From positions 1 to 64,000 of the forward strand of contig NZ_JAHZIJ010000019.1 in assembly GCF_019443105.1 (NCBI RefSeq): a stretch of DNA of 64,000 nt. Reading direction: 5' to 3'. The translations under genes were made by a program, and so were the position numbers. Of this stretch, positions 27,489-37,317 are shown one piece after another. Within the stretch, counting starts at the first letter, position 1. Each line of letters starts with the position of its first letter. The stretch comes from Paenibacillus oenotherae (GTDB lineage Bacteria; Bacillota; Bacilli; Paenibacillales; Paenibacillaceae). Below the pieces are notes generated by a model. It worked only from the letters and a program-made list of their open reading frames with translations, was not told the origin of the DNA and did not search any database.

Positions 27489-28604
27489 CTATTTGCGGTC
27501 ACCAATCGGTGTAACCTTCTGATTAACAGGTCCTACATACTCCGCACGCGGACGAATGAGGCGGTTGTTCTCGTATTGCTCCAGAATATGAGCGGTCCAT
27601 CCGGATACGCGGCTAATCGCGAAGATCGGAGTAAACAGATCACGAGGAATTTTCAGTGTGGTGTAGACAGATGCGGAGTAGAAATCTACGTTAGGCTTCA
27701 ACCCTTTTTGTCCGGTTACGAGCTCCTCGATCTTGACGGACATCTCGTACAGCTCCATATTGCCTGTCAGCTTGCCGAGCTCACGGGACATCTTCTGCAG
27801 ATGCTTCGCGCGCGGATCGCCGTTCTTGTATACACGGTGACCGAAGCCCATGATCTTCTCTTTGTTGGCAAGCTTGTTGTTGATAACCGACTCGACCTTG
27901 TCGAAGGAGCCGATCTCTTCCAGCATCACCATGACAGCTTCGTTCGCGCCGCCGTGAAGAGGACCCTTCAGAGCGCCGATTGCCGATGTGACGCCGGAGT
28001 AAATATCAGACAGCGTTGCCACTGTGACGCGGGCAGCGAACGTAGAAGCGTTCAACTCATGGTCTGCATGCAGCACAAGCGCCTGATCCAGCGCTCTGAC
28101 CGCCACTTCCTCAGGTTCTTGTCCAGTAAGCATGTAGAGAAAATTGTACGCAATCGAAACGCCAGTCTTGGGAGCAACCGGTTCTTGTCCTTCCCGGATA
28201 CGGGCAAATGCCGCTACAACCGTCGGGAGCTGAGCTTGCAGCTTGATCGCTTTATTGATGTTCGCCTCGGCAGACATGTCGTTGGCGGATTCATCATACA
28301 GCGCCAGGCTCGAGATAGCGGTGCGCAGCGCAGCCATGGAGTTCGCATTCTTGGGATAAAGCTTCAATTGCTCGATTACTTGAGCGGGTACTGCAGCATT
28401 CTCGCCGAGCTGTTTAATCAAGCCGTCCAGTTCGGATTGCGTCGGCAGCTTGCCATACCAAAGCAGATAAGCGACTTCCTCGAAGGAAGCATTCTCCGCC
28501 AGGTCGTCGATATCAATGCCGCGGTATGTTAATACGCCGTCAATAATCGAGCTGATCGATGACGTCGTTGCGACGATGCCTTCTAGTCCTTTGGTTGCTG
28601 TCAT
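27489..28604 (-). CDS. citZ: Citrate synthase
   Basis: The 371-aa type II-like citrate synthase of Gram-positive size has the catalytic residues in DHELNAST (about 184), MGFGHRVYKNGDPRA (about 255) and VDFYSASVY (about 307), plus GWTAHILEQ near the end. It condenses acetyl-CoA and oxaloacetate. The start at ATG 28604 has AAAGGAG about 8 nt upstream. It is the first gene of the TCA operon, preceded by a predicted promoter and a CcpC-type dyad. Confidence 0.97.
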   Translation of the reverse strand: MTATKGLEGIVATTSSISSIIDGVLTYRGIDIDDLAENASFEEVAYLLWYGKLPTQSELDGLIKQLGENAAVPAQVIEQLKLYPKNANSMAALRTAISSLALYDESANDMSAEANINKAIKLQAQLPTVVAAFARIREGQEPVAPKTGVSIAYNFLYMLTGQEPEEVAVRALDQALVLHADHELNASTFAARVTVATLSDIYSGVTSAIGALKGPLHGGANEAVMVMLEEIGSFDKVESVINNKLANKEKIMGFGHRVYKNGDPRAKHLQKMSRELGKLTGNMELYEMSVKIEELVTGQKGLKPNVDFYSASVYTTLKIPRDLFTPIFAISRVSGWTAHILEQYENNRLIRPRAEYVGPVNQKVTPIGDRK

Positions 28605-28669
28605 TCTTCTCGCTCCTTTATACATGCTTTAATTGCAATAAATGGTTACGGTTCTGAATCGTCGCTTTA

Positions 28670-28698
28670 ATCATATCGGATTTTGACAAGGATGTGAA
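28670..28698 (-). promoter_or_regulatory. Predicted citZ promoter
   Basis: On the minus strand TTCACA (28693-28698), 17-bp spacer, TATGAT (28670-28675). Confidence 0.6.
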
Positions 28699-28709
28699 CA
28701 AAAACGGAC

Positions 28710-28724
28710 ATAAAAATGCTTTAT
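28710..28724. promoter_or_regulatory. CcpC-like dyad (ATAA-N7-TTAT)
   Basis: ATAA at 28710-28713 and TTAT at 28721-28724, separated by exactly 7 nt, 11 bp upstream of the citZ -35 box. This is the dyad bound by CcpC at TCA genes in B. subtilis. The rest of the 28605-28966 gap holds no gene and must contain both divergent promoters. Confidence 0.5.
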
Positions 28725-28966
28725 CGGCACCATAAATATTTTGTGTTGCAGGTTCAGCCGCGCGAATTTGACACCCAGCGTCTTACATTTTTCACTTCTA
28801 AGCCTATATTTATGCAATAAAAGCTTACATCTCCCGCCGCACTTCTCTATCGTAACATTAAATTCTGCCAAAACACAAAAAACCGCTCTTTTGACTCCGT
28901 TTCATTAATGGTACACTGTTCTGTAGAATAGAACTCGACACCCCAATTCCGGAGGTTCTTAAAGTT

Positions 28967-30496
28967 ATGACGGAACAACGCATCGGCATTATTGATATCG
29001 GCTCCAACTCGATTCGCCTCGTCGTATACGAGCGGACTGCAGCTGGTGCTCATCGCGTAATCGACGGGAGCAAGCGGTCAGCGCGGCTCAGCGAACAAAT
29101 AGACGATACCGGCAGCCTGCCGGATCATAGAATTGGCGATCTCATTGATATGCTCAATCACTTTCGCCTCATATGCGCACATCACCGTACCGGACAAATC
29201 CGCGCAGTGGCTACTGCCGCTATTCGCAATGCAACCAACCGCAATCATATTCTTCAACGTGTGGAATCAGAGACCGGCCTTGCCATCGAGCTGCTTTCGG
29301 GCGAAGAGGAGGCAGGCTACGGCTTCCTCGGCATGATCAACTCCATGGAGATAACAGATGGTTTTCTTATCGATATCGGCGGCGGAAGCACGGAAATCTC
29401 GCTCTTCAGAAACCGCAAGCTCGTGCAGTCCGTTTCATTCCCCTTTGGATGTGTCAGCATCACCCGCCGATTCTCGCTGAAAGGGATGCTGGAAGATGAA
29501 CAGCTCGGTGCGCTGGAGCAAATGATCGAGAAAGCGGCACAACGCGAGGCATGGCTCAGGCAATCCCCGGGACTGCCGCTTGTCGGTGTCGGCGGCACCG
29601 TGCGCTCGCTTGCCAAGGTTCACCAGGCCAGTATCAAATATCCGTTTGATAGCTTCCACAATTATCCGATCTCCCACGAAGCGGTCGATGAACTGTTCGG
29701 GGCATTGCGGCCGCAGCCGCTTGAGAAGCGGCGCAAGGTTGCCGGCCTCTCGAAGGATCGGCTGGATATTATCGTGCCCGGAGTTGCCATACTGCGCAAA
29801 TTCGCAAGAATCATTCAGGCTTCGCATTATTTGATCTGCGGCTCTGGTCTCAGGGACGGGCTATTCTTCGCGACACGCTTCCCTGAACGGCCGCAGCTTG
29901 ATGATCCGCTGGGGTTCAGCGTCAATAATCTCGCCGCGCTGCATCCTGAAGCACCGCAGCAGCATGTCTCCCAGGTGAACCGTGCTGCACTGCAGCTGTT
30001 TGATGCGCTTGAACCGCTGCATGCGTTTCCCGCGCGGGCACGTCTGTTAATCGACACGGCCTCCACTCTTTTTCGAATCGGAGCGAGCATCGATTATTAT
30101 GACTATACGAAGCATACCTTTTACCTCATGATCAATTCACATATACACGGCCTGTCCCATCGTGAAACGCTGCTCTGCGCCGCTATCGCTTCCTACAAAA
30201 GCAAGAATCGCGCGAGACAGCTTGCGGCCGTTTACAGGCCGATGCTGGACGAGACTGACCTGCTGCTGATTGGCAGGCTCGGCATCCTGCTCCAGCTTGC
30301 CATCGCGCTTGACCGGAGTGAGACACAGGCGATCGGCCGCCTTGTCATCGAACCCCAGCATGGCAAACTCCATCTGCGCGCTGTACGGGCAGATGGAGTA
30401 CTGGCAATCGAGCGCAAGGAAGTAGATGCAATTGGAGATGATTTCAAGAAAATTTGGGGGCTTGCCCCTATCTTAACGCTCCCGGATTATCGTTAA
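28967..30496 (+). CDS. ppx: Ppx/GppA family exopolyphosphatase
   Basis: The 509-aa protein has the N-terminal ASKHA phosphatase fold (IGIIDIGSNSIRLVVYE at residues 6-22; IDIGGGSTEISLF near 140; VGVGGTVRSLAKV near 205). A C-terminal helical HD-like domain (about 310-500) matches the bacterial long-form Ppx. It degrades polyphosphate, or pppGpp in the GppA branch. It converges with ppk, the two stop codons overlapping by 4 nt, so synthesis and degradation genes form a tail-to-tail pair. GGAGG lies 11 nt before the ATG. Confidence 0.93.
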   Translation: MTEQRIGIIDIGSNSIRLVVYERTAAGAHRVIDGSKRSARLSEQIDDTGSLPDHRIGDLIDMLNHFRLICAHHRTGQIRAVATAAIRNATNRNHILQRVESETGLAIELLSGEEEAGYGFLGMINSMEITDGFLIDIGGGSTEISLFRNRKLVQSVSFPFGCVSITRRFSLKGMLEDEQLGALEQMIEKAAQREAWLRQSPGLPLVGVGGTVRSLAKVHQASIKYPFDSFHNYPISHEAVDELFGALRPQPLEKRRKVAGLSKDRLDIIVPGVAILRKFARIIQASHYLICGSGLRDGLFFATRFPERPQLDDPLGFSVNNLAALHPEAPQQHVSQVNRAALQLFDALEPLHAFPARARLLIDTASTLFRIGASIDYYDYTKHTFYLMINSHIHGLSHRETLLCAAIASYKSKNRARQLAAVYRPMLDETDLLLIGRLGILLQLAIALDRSETQAIGRLVIEPQHGKLHLRAVRADGVLAIERKEVDAIGDDFKKIWGLAPILTLPDYR

Positions 30497-32550
30497 TTTT
30501 TCCATTTGGCAATTTTTCTGGCTTCGAACTGGCTGCGCATTGGCGGCGAATCATTCGTCACAAGCTCGTAATTGCCGCTCGGCAGAAGCTCGCGCGCTTT
30601 AACATTATCGATCAGGTTCAGCCGCAGCACGTTGATCATCATCTTGCGAAGCCGCGGATCGAACACGGGGCACATCAGCTCAATCCGGCGGGTCAGGTTG
30701 CGGGTCATCCAGTCGGCGCTCGACAAGTAGATTTCCTCATCGCCGCCATTATTGAAATACATGACGCGCGAGTGCTCCAGGAATCGGTCCACGATACTAA
30801 TAACACGAATATTCTCGCTTCGTCCCGGTACGCCCGGACGCAGACAGCATACTCCGCGTACAATCAGTTCGATCCGTACGCCAGCCTGCGAGGCCTCATA
30901 CAGCTTGTCGATCATTTCTTGATTCGACAGGCTGTTCATTTTGGCCACGATATGCGCAGGTTGTCCAGCCAAGGCATGCGCCTTCTCCCGGTCAATAAGT
31001 CCGAACAGCTTCTGCTTCAGATCAGTCGGCGCTACACCAAATGCCTTCCATTCATAAGGGGAAGAGTAGCCCGTTATTTCATTGAACAGCGCTGACGCAT
31101 CCGCGCCAATGACAGGATGGGAGGTGAACAATCCGAAATCTGTGTATAGCTTCGCCGTATTGTCATTATAGTTGCCTGTGCCTACATGCACGTAACGGCG
31201 CAGCATCTGCTGCTCCCTGCGCACGACAAGCGTTATTTTGGCATGTGTCTTGAGACCGACAAGCCCGTACACGACATGGCAGCCAGCCTTCTCCAGCTGG
31301 CGCGCCCACGCAATATTGCGCTCCTCGTCAAATCTTGCTTTCAGCTCAACGACTACCGTAACCTGCTTGCCCGCCTCAGCTGCCTCCGCAAGCGCTTGAA
31401 CAAGCGCCGACTGTCCGCTGACCCGATATAAGGTCATCTTGATCGCCAGCACGTCGGGGTCATGCGCCGCCTCTGTGACGAAATCATTCACGGCCTCGAA
31501 GGATTCGTATGGATGGTACACCAGCACATCCTCCGCACGAAGAATCGTGAACATATCTTCCGCATGATCGAATTCCTGAGGATAGACGGGCTCCGTGCGC
31601 TCGAATCGAAGTGAATCATAGCCCGGCAGAGAGCTGGCGAATCGCATCAGAAAGCTCAGATCGAGCGGCCCGTCAATCTCCATAATGTTCTCGCCAAGCT
31701 CCAGCTCCTCCTGCAGCACCTGAAGCGCGTAAGGATGCATCCCCTTGCCGTACTCCAGCCGGACCGGCATCCCCCAGCGGCGGCGCCGTATCTCCTTCTC
31801 GATTTCTTCCAGCAGATCCTCCGCTCCTTCTTCGTTAAGCGTCAAATCCGCATTTCGCGTCAATCGGAACGGGTGCACATCAATCGTTGTATAACCGTTG
31901 AATAATGTATTAATATGACGTTCAATCAGATCTTCAAGCAGGATGAATTCAGTCTTCTTGCTGTTCAATCTCCCTGGTACCGGTACGAAGCGCTGCAGAA
32001 TAGACGGAACCTGTACGATCGCAATGAAAGGCTCCTCCTCTGGCGGAACGTTGTCCCGGCCCAGCAGGACGGACAAATACAGCTCCTTCGTATGAAGCAG
32101 CGGGAACGGCCGGCTCTGATCGACCGCCATCGGAGTAAGCACCGGAAATACGATCTCTTGAAAATAATCATCAATCGCCTTCGTCTGGGCGGCATTCAGC
32201 TCATCGATATCGCGGAAGCATATGCCTTGCTTGGTCAGATCGCGAAGCACCTCGCGGTAGACCTTATATTGGTCCGCCACCATGCGGGCCGTCCGCTTCA
32301 TGAGACGTTTCCAGAGTCCGGCAGGCGTGTAGCCCGTAAAATCCTTTTTCGTATAACCGGCCTTGATCTGATCTTGAATGCCTGCAACACGGACACTCAT
32401 AAATTCGTCCAGATTGCTGGACATGATCGCCAGAAATTTCACCCGCTCAAGCAGCGGACTGCCGGTATCCTGGGCTTCTTCCAATACGCGTCTATTAAAC
32501 TCGATCCAGCTCAAATCACGGTTGACATAATACGGCAGTGGTCTGGTCAC
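30493..32550 (-). CDS. ppk: Polyphosphate kinase 1
   Basis: The 685-aa PPK1 polymerises ATP gamma-phosphate into polyphosphate. It has the N-terminal YYVNRDLSWIEFNRRVLEEA, the ATP-binding DVHPFRLTRNADL near 230, and the phospho-histidine segment YVHVGTGNYNDNTAKLY near 430. A second conserved block, RVISIVDRFLEHSRV, lies near 585. The start is best placed at GTG 32550 with GAGGAGG 8 nt upstream; the frame stays open to 32613 but those residues do not fit the family N-terminus. Confidence 0.95.
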   Translation of the reverse strand: MTRPLPYYVNRDLSWIEFNRRVLEEAQDTGSPLLERVKFLAIMSSNLDEFMSVRVAGIQDQIKAGYTKKDFTGYTPAGLWKRLMKRTARMVADQYKVYREVLRDLTKQGICFRDIDELNAAQTKAIDDYFQEIVFPVLTPMAVDQSRPFPLLHTKELYLSVLLGRDNVPPEEEPFIAIVQVPSILQRFVPVPGRLNSKKTEFILLEDLIERHINTLFNGYTTIDVHPFRLTRNADLTLNEEGAEDLLEEIEKEIRRRRWGMPVRLEYGKGMHPYALQVLQEELELGENIMEIDGPLDLSFLMRFASSLPGYDSLRFERTEPVYPQEFDHAEDMFTILRAEDVLVYHPYESFEAVNDFVTEAAHDPDVLAIKMTLYRVSGQSALVQALAEAAEAGKQVTVVVELKARFDEERNIAWARQLEKAGCHVVYGLVGLKTHAKITLVVRREQQMLRRYVHVGTGNYNDNTAKLYTDFGLFTSHPVIGADASALFNEITGYSSPYEWKAFGVAPTDLKQKLFGLIDREKAHALAGQPAHIVAKMNSLSNQEMIDKLYEASQAGVRIELIVRGVCCLRPGVPGRSENIRVISIVDRFLEHSRVMYFNNGGDEEIYLSSADWMTRNLTRRIELMCPVFDPRLRKMMINVLRLNLIDNVKARELLPSGNYELVTNDSPPMRSQFEARKIAKWKN

Positions 32551-32770
32551 GATAAGATCCTCCTCAGGCGTTGTACAGCGGTGCTGCGCACTCGAAATGC
32601 AGTCAGAAGCCACATACAGCTTGCAATGCGATATGATCGCGCAGCAGTTCTATCTCACCCTATGTATACGGGCTTCGACGTAATTGTCTTCATTATGTAG
32701 CATTACTGTTACTCTCATGTTAATGGATTGTAAATGGAGCGTAAAGGGACTTGCTTTAGCCTGTTTTATT

Positions 32771-32799
32771 TTGGTAAACATGATCCGTCATGATACAAT
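32771..32799 (+). promoter_or_regulatory. Predicted ytvI promoter with palindromic spacer
   Basis: TTGGTA (32771-32776), 17-bp spacer, TACAAT (32794-32799). The spacer contains the palindrome CATGA-TCCG-TCATG (32779-32792), which would place an operator between the two promoter boxes. The remainder of 32551-32882 holds no gene. Confidence 0.6.
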
Positions 32800-32882
32800 A
32801 TACAACAATACGCTCACGATCAGAAGCCGAAAATCCGATTGGTTTGCAGGCTGACACAGAAAACTTGGGGGAGTGAAGGAGT

Positions 32883-33998
32883 ATGGATCGTACTTTATGG
32901 CGGCGGGTTGGTCGTGCGCTGCTTGTAGTTGTTGGAATTGTGTCTCTTATACTGGCTGTTATCTATATTACTCCTTTTGTTTATCCGTTTGTTCTGGGCT
33001 GGCTGCTCGCCTATATGCTCAACCCTGTCGTTAATCTCATGCAGCGCAAGCTGAAGCTGCCGCGCTGGCTGGGCGTCACGATTTCTCTGCTGCTGTTCGT
33101 CATCGCCATGCTGACCATCGTATCAGCACTTGTAACCCGTATCGTCGTCGAAATTATCCATCTGTCCAAATCACTCGAAAGCACGGTAGCCTGGTGGAAA
33201 AATGAATTCGACCGGATCGTTGCCCTTCCGGAAATCCAAAGCATAATTCAGAAGATCAGTACGTTCTATCAGGAAAATCCTAATTATCAGGAAACGATCA
33301 ATACGCGAATTTCCGATACGGCGAATTTGCTCGCCCAAACCAGCTCGGATATTATCAGTTACTTCGTGAATGGCATTGTCAGCATTATTTCGTCACTGCC
33401 GAATGTCGCTACAATTATGATTGTCGTCATTCTTGCTGCTTTCTTCATCAGTAAAGACTGGTACCGCCACCTCGTCAAAATGCAGAGCTGGTTCCCCGGT
33501 TCGGTTAGAAAAACAACGTCCGCAGTCTGGAACGATCTCCAAAAAGCATTGTTCGGCTACTTGCGCGCCCAGCTCATTATGATCTCCATTACCGCTGTCG
33601 TCGTGATCATCGGCCTGCTTATTCTGGATGTGGATTATGCCATTACGATTGGTCTGCTTATCGGATTAATCGACCTGCTGCCTTACCTCGGGGTGGGTGC
33701 CGCAATGGTTCCCTGGATCGCCTATACATTCATTTATGGAGACATCTCGCTCGGGATCGGGCTTTCTGTGCTGTATGCTGTCATCCTCGTTGCCCGGCAA
33801 ATTCTCGAACCGAAGGTGCTTGCCAGCAGCGTCGGACTTGACCCTCTCCCTACTCTGATCGCGATGTTTGTCGGGCTCAAGCTCTTTGGCGTGCTGGGAC
33901 TTATTATCGGCCCTGTCTCCCTCGTCATTTTGGATGCTTTTAACCGTGCCAATGTGTTCAAAGATTTGTATATGTTTATTGTGAGGGGATATAAGTAG
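32883..33998 (+). CDS. ytvI: AI-2E family transporter, YtvI-like sporulation membrane protein
   Basis: The 371-aa polytopic protein has eight or so hydrophobic segments: two at the N-terminus (about 12-48), one at about 60-85, a soluble loop at about 90-150, then the conserved AI-2E_transport membrane core (GLIDLLPYLGVGAAMVPW near 258; GLKLFGVLGLIIGP near 338). Length and its place beside fxsA and citZ match B. subtilis YtvI, a sporulation-associated member. Other family members export AI-2 or act as antiporters, so the substrate is uncertain. Its 3' end faces repeat element D. Confidence 0.85.
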   Translation: MDRTLWRRVGRALLVVVGIVSLILAVIYITPFVYPFVLGWLLAYMLNPVVNLMQRKLKLPRWLGVTISLLLFVIAMLTIVSALVTRIVVEIIHLSKSLESTVAWWKNEFDRIVALPEIQSIIQKISTFYQENPNYQETINTRISDTANLLAQTSSDIISYFVNGIVSIISSLPNVATIMIVVILAAFFISKDWYRHLVKMQSWFPGSVRKTTSAVWNDLQKALFGYLRAQLIMISITAVVVIIGLLILDVDYAITIGLLIGLIDLLPYLGVGAAMVPWIAYTFIYGDISLGIGLSVLYAVILVARQILEPKVLASSVGLDPLPTLIAMFVGLKLFGVLGLIIGPVSLVILDAFNRANVFKDLYMFIVRGYK

Positions 33999-34064
33999 GA
34001 GGCCGCTCCCATTCGATAGCGACGAATCCACCGATCCTTGACTTGCGACTTGGGTGGTGTCTAA

Positions 34065-34220
34065 GCTTCATAGGCGAACATTCCTGCGAAAACGCATGTT
34101 TTCTTTCCCCAAGAGGCTACTGAAGGCTGAATACCTGCCAAAGAGCAGGAATTTCGTCGTGATTCGCTGAAACTGGTCAAAATCAGCTTAAAAAGCAGCA
34201 CATTCGCAGGCATTCTCTAA
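34065..34220. repeat. Dispersed structured element, copy D (short, divergent)
   Basis: CCTGC units start at 34083 (degenerate) and 34134, 51 bp apart, and a GCAGGCATT end unit lies at 34206-34214. The third unit and the terminal repeats are missing. It lies between the converging ytvI and fxsA genes. 33999-34434 contains no gene. Confidence 0.6.
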
Positions 34221-34381
34221 GCATAACTTATTTAAACCAAAATACCTGCCGTCTTGCACCTTTCCCCCTTCCTTCCTCCAATATTCTGCTATGCACCACG
34301 TGCAGTCACAGCACGCAGTGTTTCGCCGTATGACGGACGGCGGTTGGCGGTCGGTCAACCTCAGTAGCCTGCATTGCAATC

Positions 34382-34427
34382 AAAAACGCCCGGCCTTCCG
34401 CATTTCGTTGGATGGCCGGGCGTTTTT
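34382..34427. terminator. Bidirectional terminator after fxsA
   Basis: AAAAACGCCCGGCC (34382-34395) pairs with GGCCGGGCGTTTTT (34414-34427); runs of A and T on both sides make it work for fxsA and for rightward transcripts. Confidence 0.9.
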
Positions 34428-34434
34428 AGCAGCA

Positions 34435-34830
34435 TTATCTGTTGATCCTAAATGTGCCGTTGCCGTTGCGGAGTTTTTTCTCCAGCCACCTAAGGATCAG
34501 TATGCGATATAGCGGTCTGGTTAAGGGGAGCAGAAGCGTTATTCCGATGATATCCGTGAAGAAGCCCGGCGCCATCAACAGCAAGCCGCCAATCAGAATA
34601 CACAGTCCATTCAGCATTGCATGTCCGGGAGGCTGTCCCTGCTGCAGCTGCTTCTGCACCTCAATAAGCGCTTTGCGCCCTTCCATTCTTGCAGCATTCG
34701 CCCCGGCAAAGCCAGTCAGCAGGATCAAGCCGAATGTCGCCCAGCCCCCAATAAGCTGCCCCATTTGGATGATGCCCCATATTTCGATGGCGGGTATGAT
34801 GACAATAGCTGCAATAATCCACTTCAGCAT
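34435..34830 (-). CDS. fxsA: FxsA family membrane protein
   Basis: The 131-aa protein has the FxsA pattern: an N-terminal helix with PAIEIWGI, a second helix (WATFGLILLTGFAGA), a cytoplasmic amphipathic segment (EGRKALIEVQKQL), and a C-terminal hydrophobic pair around LLLMAPGFFTDIIGITLLLP. E. coli FxsA is linked to suppression of phage T7 exclusion by F plasmid; the native role is unknown. AAAGGAG inside the end of the thioesterase gene serves as ribosome binding site, with a 1-nt gap between the genes. Confidence 0.9.
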   Translation of the reverse strand: MLKWIIAAIVIIPAIEIWGIIQMGQLIGGWATFGLILLTGFAGANAARMEGRKALIEVQKQLQQGQPPGHAMLNGLCILIGGLLLMAPGFFTDIIGITLLLPLTRPLYRILILRWLEKKLRNGNGTFRINR

Positions 34831-34831
34831 A

Positions 34832-35341
34832 TTAACAGTCTCCTTTCTCGTCCCCGCCTGCTACCTTTTGGATAATGTCATACAGCTCGGGAAGCGCCTT
34901 GTCCAGCCGCTTGGGCCTCCAATCTGTACTGACCCACACATGCCGCGTTCCACCCTTCACCAGCAGCTCGCCTGGAGGTTCAGCGCCATTCCACTCAGCA
35001 GGGATGATCTCATCATCGGCAATCCGCCTCACTTCTGAACGAAACGCAATACGAACGGTCGAATACTGCTGAACAGATGTGCACACAATGATCCGGTCAT
35101 CGTAGCGGGCAGGCAATATGTATTTGCAAGTCAAATCTACAACCGGAAGCAGCAAGCCCCTCTTCTCGATCTCGCCATAGGGCATACCCAAATGCCTGAC
35201 AAGCTCCGTTCGGCCGATCTCAAACCAGTTCACATAGTTAGCATGAAAAACCACGGCCATCTGATCCGTTTCCTGATATCGTACTCTTAACGGATGCAAG
35301 TGCCAATATGTATCTTTCGTTACGATTCCCCAATCTCCCAC
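34832..35341 (-). CDS. Hotdog-fold acyl-CoA thioesterase (YbgC-like)
   Basis: The 169-aa 4HBT-family enzyme has the signature YQETDQMAVVFHANYVNWFE near residues 22-41, with the catalytic aspartate position, and EIGRTELVRHLG after it. The rest forms the expected beta strands (VVDLTCKYILPARYDD). It hydrolyses acyl-CoA thioesters; the chain preference cannot be told. The start is GTG with GGAGG 9 nt upstream. It lies between pyk and fxsA on the same strand and is closely coupled with fxsA; this gene is not at this position in B. subtilis. Confidence 0.88.
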   Translation of the reverse strand: MGDWGIVTKDTYWHLHPLRVRYQETDQMAVVFHANYVNWFEIGRTELVRHLGMPYGEIEKRGLLLPVVDLTCKYILPARYDDRIIVCTSVQQYSTVRIAFRSEVRRIADDEIIPAEWNGAEPPGELLVKGGTRHVWVSTDWRPKRLDKALPELYDIIQKVAGGDEKGDC

Positions 35342-35397
35342 CTGCCACGTCCTCCTTATCCGTTGCTGCTCTATTCTCGCTTCTCATGTCGATGTAG

Positions 35398-35433
35398 AAC
35401 AAGAGCGACGGTGTCGCGCACCATCGCTCTTGT
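35398..35433 (-). terminator. Hairpin after pyk
   Basis: AACAAGAGCGACGGTG pairs with CACCATCGCTCTTGTT (one mismatch, 5-nt loop); T-run weak, but the stem is long. Confidence 0.75.
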
Positions 35434-35472
35434 TGTATTTATCCGTTATGACAGCCCTCTAAAGAGCAGTTC

Positions 35473-37227
35473 TTACAATACTTTGGCTTGACCGGAGTAG
35501 ATGATGCCTACTTCAGCATATACCGTAACTTCCATGCCGTCACGCAAAATTTGGGATGCATCCTGAACGCCAAGGATAACCGGAATACCCAGATTAAGTG
35601 CAACGATAGCCGCGTGACTCGTAACGCCGCCTTGCTCAGTAATTACGGCTGCAGCTTTGTTGATTGCAGGCATATATTCCTTGTCGGTCGATACCGTAAC
35701 AAGAATGGAGCCCTCTGTCGTCTTCGCGACAGCTTCTTCAGGAGTGCGGGCGATAACGATCTTGCCCGTTGCGCTTTGACCGCCGATGCCTTGTCCTTTG
35801 GCAAGCAGCTCGCCAACGGTGTGGATCTTGATCAGGTTCGTCGATCCCGAACGTCCTACTGGCACGCCTGCAGTGATGATAACCGTATCACCAAGCTTAA
35901 CAAGGCCGGAATCAATACCGCCGCGAACCGCAATATCGAACATTTCGTCCGTTGTATTTGCAGGTGTTCCTTTAACTGGAATAACACCCCATATAAGCGC
36001 CATACGACGCATTACTTGCTCTACAGGCGTCACAGCAACAATCGGAGATTTCGGACGATATTTCGAGATCATCCGTGCGGTATAACCGCTCTCTGTTGAA
36101 GTAATGATCGCTTTCGCACTCAGATCAAGCGCCGAGTTGGCTACAGCTTGGCTGATCGCTTCCGTAACCGTTGTTTGTTGAGCATTCGCTTGCTTCGTGA
36201 AGATCTCGCGATACTCAAGAGCGGATTCTGCACGAACCGCAATTCGTGACATCGTTTGTACAGATTCAACCGGATATTTGCCAGCGGCTGTCTCACCGGA
36301 CAACATGATCGCATCCGTACCGTCAAAGATCGCATTCGCAACGTCACTTGCTTCTGCACGAGTCGGGCGCGGATTGCGCTGCATGGAATCCAGCATTTGT
36401 GTTGCCGTAATGACCGGCTTGCCGGCGCGGTTACACTTTTGAATCATTTGCTTCTGTACCAGCGGCACCTCTTCAGCAGGAATTTCCACGCCAAGGTCTC
36501 CACGCGCAACCATCAGACCATCGGATACCTCAAGGATTTCATCCAGGTTATCTACACCCTGCTGGTTCTCAATCTTCGAAATAATTTGGATATGGCTGCC
36601 ATTATGGCGTTCCAGCAGCTCACGGATCTCAAGAACATCACTTGCTTTGCGCACGAACGATGCAGCGATGAAATCAACGCCTTGCTCGATACCGAAGATG
36701 ATATCATTCGCATCCTTCTCTGTAATGCCAGGAAGGGAGATATGAACGCCCGGCGCATTAACGCCTTTCTTGCTCTTGATCGGGCCGGAGTTTACGATGC
36801 GGCATTTGATCTCCGTGCCTGCAACCTCTTCTACCGTCAAACCGATGAGACCGTCATCGATCAGAATCGTAGAGCCAATGCTGACATCAGCAGGCAGATT
36901 CGCGTAGGTAACCGGAATACGGTTGCGATCGCCAAGAATCTCTTCTGTCGTGAGCGTGATCGTGTCTCCTTGATTCAGCTCGATCGGCTCTTCCTTCAGC
37001 TTGCCCAAACGAATTTCTGGTCCCTTCGTATCAAGCAGAATCGCTACTGTTGTGCCCAGCTCTTGGCATGCTTGACGGATGTTGATAATCCGGTTGCCGT
37101 GCTCCTCAAAATCACCGTGCGAGAAATTGAGACGTGCAACGTTCATTCCAGCATTGATAAGCTTCTTCGTGTTCTCCAGTGATTCGCTGGAAGGACCAAT
37201 CGTACATACAATCTTAGTTTTGCGCAT
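35473..37227 (-). CDS. pyk: Pyruvate kinase with C-terminal PEP-utilising domain
   Basis: The 584-aa enzyme converts PEP and ADP to pyruvate and ATP. It begins [15 protein letters not shown] and has the active-site helix [14 protein letters not shown] near 245, [13 protein letters not shown] near 268 and the allosteric C domain. The last 110 residues form the extra PEP-utiliser mobile domain found in Bacillus-type kinases (ASGKI-like [12 protein letters not shown] and [17 protein letters not shown], with the swivelling-domain His). GGAGG lies 13 nt before the ATG. In B. subtilis pfkA lies between accA and pyk; here the gap is 90 nt with no pfkA. Confidence 0.97.
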   Translation of the reverse strand: MRKTKIVCTIGPSSESLENTKKLINAGMNVARLNFSHGDFEEHGNRIINIRQACQELGTTVAILLDTKGPEIRLGKLKEEPIELNQGDTITLTTEEILGDRNRIPVTYANLPADVSIGSTILIDDGLIGLTVEEVAGTEIKCRIVNSGPIKSKKGVNAPGVHISLPGITEKDANDIIFGIEQGVDFIAASFVRKASDVLEIRELLERHNGSHIQIISKIENQQGVDNLDEILEVSDGLMVARGDLGVEIPAEEVPLVQKQMIQKCNRAGKPVITATQMLDSMQRNPRPTRAEASDVANAIFDGTDAIMLSGETAAGKYPVESVQTMSRIAVRAESALEYREIFTKQANAQQTTVTEAISQAVANSALDLSAKAIITSTESGYTARMISKYRPKSPIVAVTPVEQVMRRMALIWGVIPVKGTPANTTDEMFDIAVRGGIDSGLVKLGDTVIITAGVPVGRSGSTNLIKIHTVGELLAKGQGIGGQSATGKIVIARTPEEAVAKTTEGSILVTVSTDKEYMPAINKAAAVITEQGGVTSHAAIVALNLGIPVILGVQDASQILRDGMEVTVYAEVGIIYSGQAKVL

Positions 37228-37317
37228 GAGTAGTTTCCATCCTCCGTTAAATGCATAGCATGTCTGATTTTAAATTACATAATTCGATGCTGCTTATTCA
37301 GTATATGGCCAGAATCT

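Noticed and set aside
27576-28532. 318-codon plus-strand frame antisense to citZ
   Set aside because: Shadow of citrate synthase coding sequence, arginine- and cysteine-rich and without a ribosome binding site.
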